Shown: piece after piece, positions 61,570 through 64,000 of the stretch | Position numbering within the stretch: position 1 is the first letter of the stretch | How the letters are laid out: each line of letters opens with the position of its first letter | NCBI GenBank assembly: GCA_964465125.1 | Contig: CAYXIO010000019.1 | Coordinates: 1 to 64,000, forward strand | Direction: 5' to 3' | DNA: 64,000 bases | Origin: CAYOHG01 sp964465125 | GTDB taxonomy: Bacteria; Planctomycetota; Phycisphaerae; UBA1845; Fen-1342 | Position numbers and translations under genes: made by a program | The notes under the pieces: generated by a model | Database searches by the model: none | Told to the model about the DNA's origin: nothing | What the model saw: the letters and a program-made list of their open reading frames with translations, nothing else

Positions 61570-63186
61570 ATGTCCCGCAAGATCGCGCTGTTCTGGCCCG
61601 GAGACTACCGTCGTCAACCGAACGAGTGGGCCCGCCCCAGCATCGAAGCCGCCACGGCACAGATGGAAGCGGCGATTCGCAAGCTGGGCTGCACGCCCTA
61701 CCGCGTCGGTGATTTCCTGACCCGGCCGCACGAGGCGATCGAACAGCTCGCTCCGATCGACGATCCGCTCGTCGGCGTCTGCGTGCACTGGTTCTACGGC
61801 CCGCACACGACCGACGGCGTGGTCGGCAAGCGCAATCCGCTGCTGCTGGCCAGCAACTTTTCCGGACAGTGGCCCGGTCTGGTCGGCTTGCTGAACACCG
61901 GCGCCTGCCTCACCTCCGTCGGACGCGACTTCAGCCGCATCTGGACCAGCGCCGCCGACTGGACCGCCGGCGCCGCGTTTATGGCCCGCCTGGACGAGTG
62001 GATCCGCAGCGGCCGCATCGCCTACCCAACCGGACAACTGCACACGCCGTCGGGCTGTCCAGCCGCCGCCGAGGACATCGCACGGCGCGTGCATGACGAC
62101 ATCCAGCGTCGGCGCGTTCTGGCGCTGATGCTCGGCGACACGTCGATGGGCATGATCAACGGCTATCTTGGCCACCGGCTGCTGAACACGATCGGCTTCA
62201 GCGAGCACAAGGTCGATCAGGCCTGGATCGTCGAGCGCGGCCGCAAGATCGAGCCGCGCCGCATCGACGCGGCCTTGGCCTTCGTTCGCGACCAGGGCGT
62301 GACGTTTCATTGGCACGGCAAGGGCTGTCCGCAGTCGATCGCAGGCGACGCCGCCGACTTTACCGAGGATGCGACGCGCGAACAGCTTCGCGACTATCTC
62401 GCGGTGCTCGACCTGGTGCGGGAATTCAAGACGGACTGCATCGGCTGGCAATACCAGCTCGGGCTGCTGCCGCTGCGGCCGCCGTCGGACTTCGGCGAAG
62501 GCCTGTTCAACTCGGTTTGCCGGCCCGAGGGCGACGGCGAGCCGATCATCACCTCGACGGAAGCCGATCAGGGCAACCTGGTGCCGATGGAGCTCATGAA
62601 GCGGGTGCTGAAGGCCAAGGGGCTGCACCCGGCGGTGATGTTTCACGACGTGCGCTGGGGCGGCGAGCTGAACGATCGGCTGGAGCCCTGTCCCGCGGGA
62701 AAGGGCGCGCGCTTCGTCTGGGTGCTGCTGAACAGCGGATCGTGCGGCGCGTATGCGTTCAACCACGACGCGGACACGCTGCGCGGCGTGCACAGCTATC
62801 GCCAACCGTCTGGATACTTCCCGCTGGCCGGCGGGACCTTCGCCGGCGAGAGCCTGCCCGGCCACGTGACCTGGGCGCGCGTCTGGATGAGCACCGAGCC
62901 GGGACAGGCCGGCGGCGCGCCCGCCGCGCGCAGCACGACCGAGCTTTGCATGGACGTCGGCCGCGGCGAGGTGTTGGCGCTGCCACCCGCGACGCGCGAC
63001 GCGTGGTGGCAAGGCACAACCCGCCAGTGGCCGTTCATGGCGGCGGACCTGGGCGTCTCGCAGGAGACGCTCATGGCCCACTACATGAGCAACCACATCG
63101 CGGTTGCGTATGGCGACATCCGCGACGAGCTGATCGCGCTGGCGGGAATGCTGGGGATGCGCGTGCGCGTCTGGGGTCGCAACTAG
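61570..63186 (+). CDS. L-fucose/L-arabinose isomerase-like protein
   Basis: 538 residues from the ATG at 61570; the upstream in-frame ATG at 61378 overlaps mltA on the other strand. IALFWPGDYRRQPNEWARPSIEAATAQMEAAIRKLG at the start and SGQWPGLVGLLNTGACLTSVG, STEADQGNLVPMELMKRVLKAKG...VMFHDVRWG, and YFPLAGGTFAGESLPGHVTWARVW in the rest follow the fucose isomerase fold (PF07881/PF02952 type). The STEAD Glu and Asp and a later His are the likely metal ligands. It would isomerise a deoxy-sugar or aldose in the cytoplasm. It may act with the rhamnose operon but is 9 kb away and on the other strand. Confidence 0.75.
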   Translation: MSRKIALFWPGDYRRQPNEWARPSIEAATAQMEAAIRKLGCTPYRVGDFLTRPHEAIEQLAPIDDPLVGVCVHWFYGPHTTDGVVGKRNPLLLASNFSGQWPGLVGLLNTGACLTSVGRDFSRIWTSAADWTAGAAFMARLDEWIRSGRIAYPTGQLHTPSGCPAAAEDIARRVHDDIQRRRVLALMLGDTSMGMINGYLGHRLLNTIGFSEHKVDQAWIVERGRKIEPRRIDAALAFVRDQGVTFHWHGKGCPQSIAGDAADFTEDATREQLRDYLAVLDLVREFKTDCIGWQYQLGLLPLRPPSDFGEGLFNSVCRPEGDGEPIITSTEADQGNLVPMELMKRVLKAKGLHPAVMFHDVRWGGELNDRLEPCPAGKGARFVWVLLNSGSCGAYAFNHDADTLRGVHSYRQPSGYFPLAGGTFAGESLPGHVTWARVWMSTEPGQAGGAPAARSTTELCMDVGRGEVLALPPATRDAWWQGTTRQWPFMAADLGVSQETLMAHYMSNHIAVAYGDIRDELIALAGMLGMRVRVWGRN

Positions 63187-63219
63187 CGGCTTGAGCCGGT
63201 AAATGGGAGAGCAGGCAGC

Positions 63220-64000
63220 GTGGCCAATTCAGGAACGAAAGTCACTGTCATCGGGGCCGGCATCGTCGGGCTCGCCAGCGCCATCAGGCTTCGCGAGGCC
63301 GGCTTCGACGCCACCATCGTCGCCGAGAAGCGCAACGAGCAGATCGTCTCGAGCATTGCCGGCGCGATCTTCTCGCCGTTTCGTATCCCCGGCGACGAGC
63401 GCACCCTGCGCTGGACGCGCGAGTCTTATTTCGTCTTCGAGCGCATGACCGAGTCGCACGACCGAAGCGATGACCACGGCGTTCGGCTCACGCGGCTGGT
63501 CGAGCTGCTGCACACGCGGGCGTATCTCACCGGCGGCGCGACGCCCTGGTGGTCAGGCGTGGTGCGCGAGTACCAGGACCTGCCGCGGATTCCCAAGCCG
63601 TACACCGGCGGGTTCGAGGCGCGCGTCCCCAAGATGGACATGCGCAAGCTGCTGCCCTGGCTGGAGCGCCGCTACCAGAAGCTCGGCGGCCGGTTCGTGC
63701 AGCGGCGCGTGTCCGACCTGCGCGAGCTGCTGACCGATGACGCACGCCTGGTCGTGAATTGCACCGGACTCGGCGCCCGCGAACTGGCCCGCGACCCCGC
63801 CGTACGCCCGATGCGCGGCCAGATTCTGCATTGCGAGAACACGGCGGGACTCAAGGACTGCATGGTCGAGGAGGCCCGCGGCTCGCAGACCACCTACGTT
63901 TTCCCGTTCGACGAGTACGTCGTGCTGGGAGGGACCTACGAGCGCGAGGTCGGCGACCAGCGCACCGAGGAACCCGCCCTGCTCGCCATCGTCGACCGCT
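63220..64000 (+). CDS. D-amino-acid oxidase-family FAD-dependent oxidoreductase, 3'-truncated by the window
   Basis: 260 residues visible from GTG at 63220, with GGAG about 10 bases upstream; the stop lies beyond the window. VTVIGAGIVGLASAIRLREAGFDATIVAEKRNEQIVSSIAGAIFSPF is the FAD-binding GxGxxG fold with the DAO-type continuation. VNCTGLGARELARDPAVRPMRGQILHCE and TTYVFPFDEYVVLGGTYERE fit the same family (PF01266). It probably oxidises D-amino acids or related amines with FAD. It starts 33 bases after the fucose-isomerase-like gene on the same strand. Confidence 0.82.
   Translation, partial: MANSGTKVTVIGAGIVGLASAIRLREAGFDATIVAEKRNEQIVSSIAGAIFSPFRIPGDERTLRWTRESYFVFERMTESHDRSDDHGVRLTRLVELLHTRAYLTGGATPWWSGVVREYQDLPRIPKPYTGGFEARVPKMDMRKLLPWLERRYQKLGGRFVQRRVSDLRELLTDDARLVVNCTGLGARELARDPAVRPMRGQILHCENTAGLKDCMVEEARGSQTTYVFPFDEYVVLGGTYEREVGDQRTEEPALLAIVDR

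Noticed and set aside
63203..63448. ATG ORF at 63203 before the oxidase gene
   Set aside because: Wrong frame; the GTG at 63220 opens the FAD-binding frame that continues to the window end.

Overview
The window looks like chromosomal DNA from a member of the Planctomycetota, most likely a Phycisphaerae-type lineage. This is inferred from the sequence, not from a database match. The grounds are: very high GC with long antisense ORFs; several secreted proteins ending in a doubled dockerin/EF-hand-like tail (pattern GDLNGDxxVxLxDLSxLLxxFG); an ECF sigma factor next to a TPR-bearing serine/threonine kinase; a pseudopilin with the FTLIELLVVVAIIALL signature; and Minf_1886-type and HYExAFE-type proteins.

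Layout. 1-124 is the 3' end of atpD. 357-3665 is a + strand cluster behind a sigma70-like promoter: a 14-cysteine secreted protein, an anchored protein with a LolA-like look, a C39-peptidase-like protein and an unknown mainly helical protein. 3662-9066 (- strand) encodes secreted proteins: a dockerin-tail protein, a beta-lactamase-family hydrolase, a metzincin protease and a GVYG-repeat protein. 9287-13953 holds the ECF sigma/kinase pair and cystathionine beta-synthase. 14201-18960 is mixed: VOC protein, small lipoprotein, Rieske oxygenase, LOG-family protein, half-length asparaginase, dockerin-tail protein. 19087-20130 is an SdpR/SdpI-like autorepressor and immunity pair with a promoter-overlapping operator. 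20152-23170 holds a HYExAFE protein, queC and a sugar dehydrogenase. 23415-26380 is a zinc-type ABC importer operon led by a ribbon-helix-helix/zinc-finger regulator.

27136-33203 is an overlapping operon: AI-2E permease, 53-residue membrane protein, glycosyltransferase-like protein, large secreted glycosidase-like protein. 33263-38654 holds a Minf_1886 protein, a PSP1/RicT-type protein, a 919-residue secreted protein and a pseudopilin. 38826-44136 includes DinB-like, folP, TetR, tRNA-Cys, a secreted metalloprotease and ubiE. 44127-52864 is an L-rhamnose operon: GH78 rhamnosidase, a CUT2 ABC importer and rhamnose isomerase.

52955-58267 is the most interesting part. A decayed TPR gene is followed by an RtcR-like sigma54 activator with a CARF-like N-terminus. 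It is divergent from a two-gene operon that has a clear -24 sigma54 element and three upstream dyads. That operon encodes a small basic protein and an 857-residue protein with a HEPN-type RNxxxH motif, one membrane helix and a long helical C-terminal half. No rtcA, rtcB, Ro60-like or CRISPR genes are visible, so this may be a new ligand-sensing, RNA-targeting stress or defence module.

58269-64000 holds an SDF-family symporter, xseB, mltA, a fucose-isomerase-like protein and the start of a D-amino-acid-oxidase-family gene that runs off the window.
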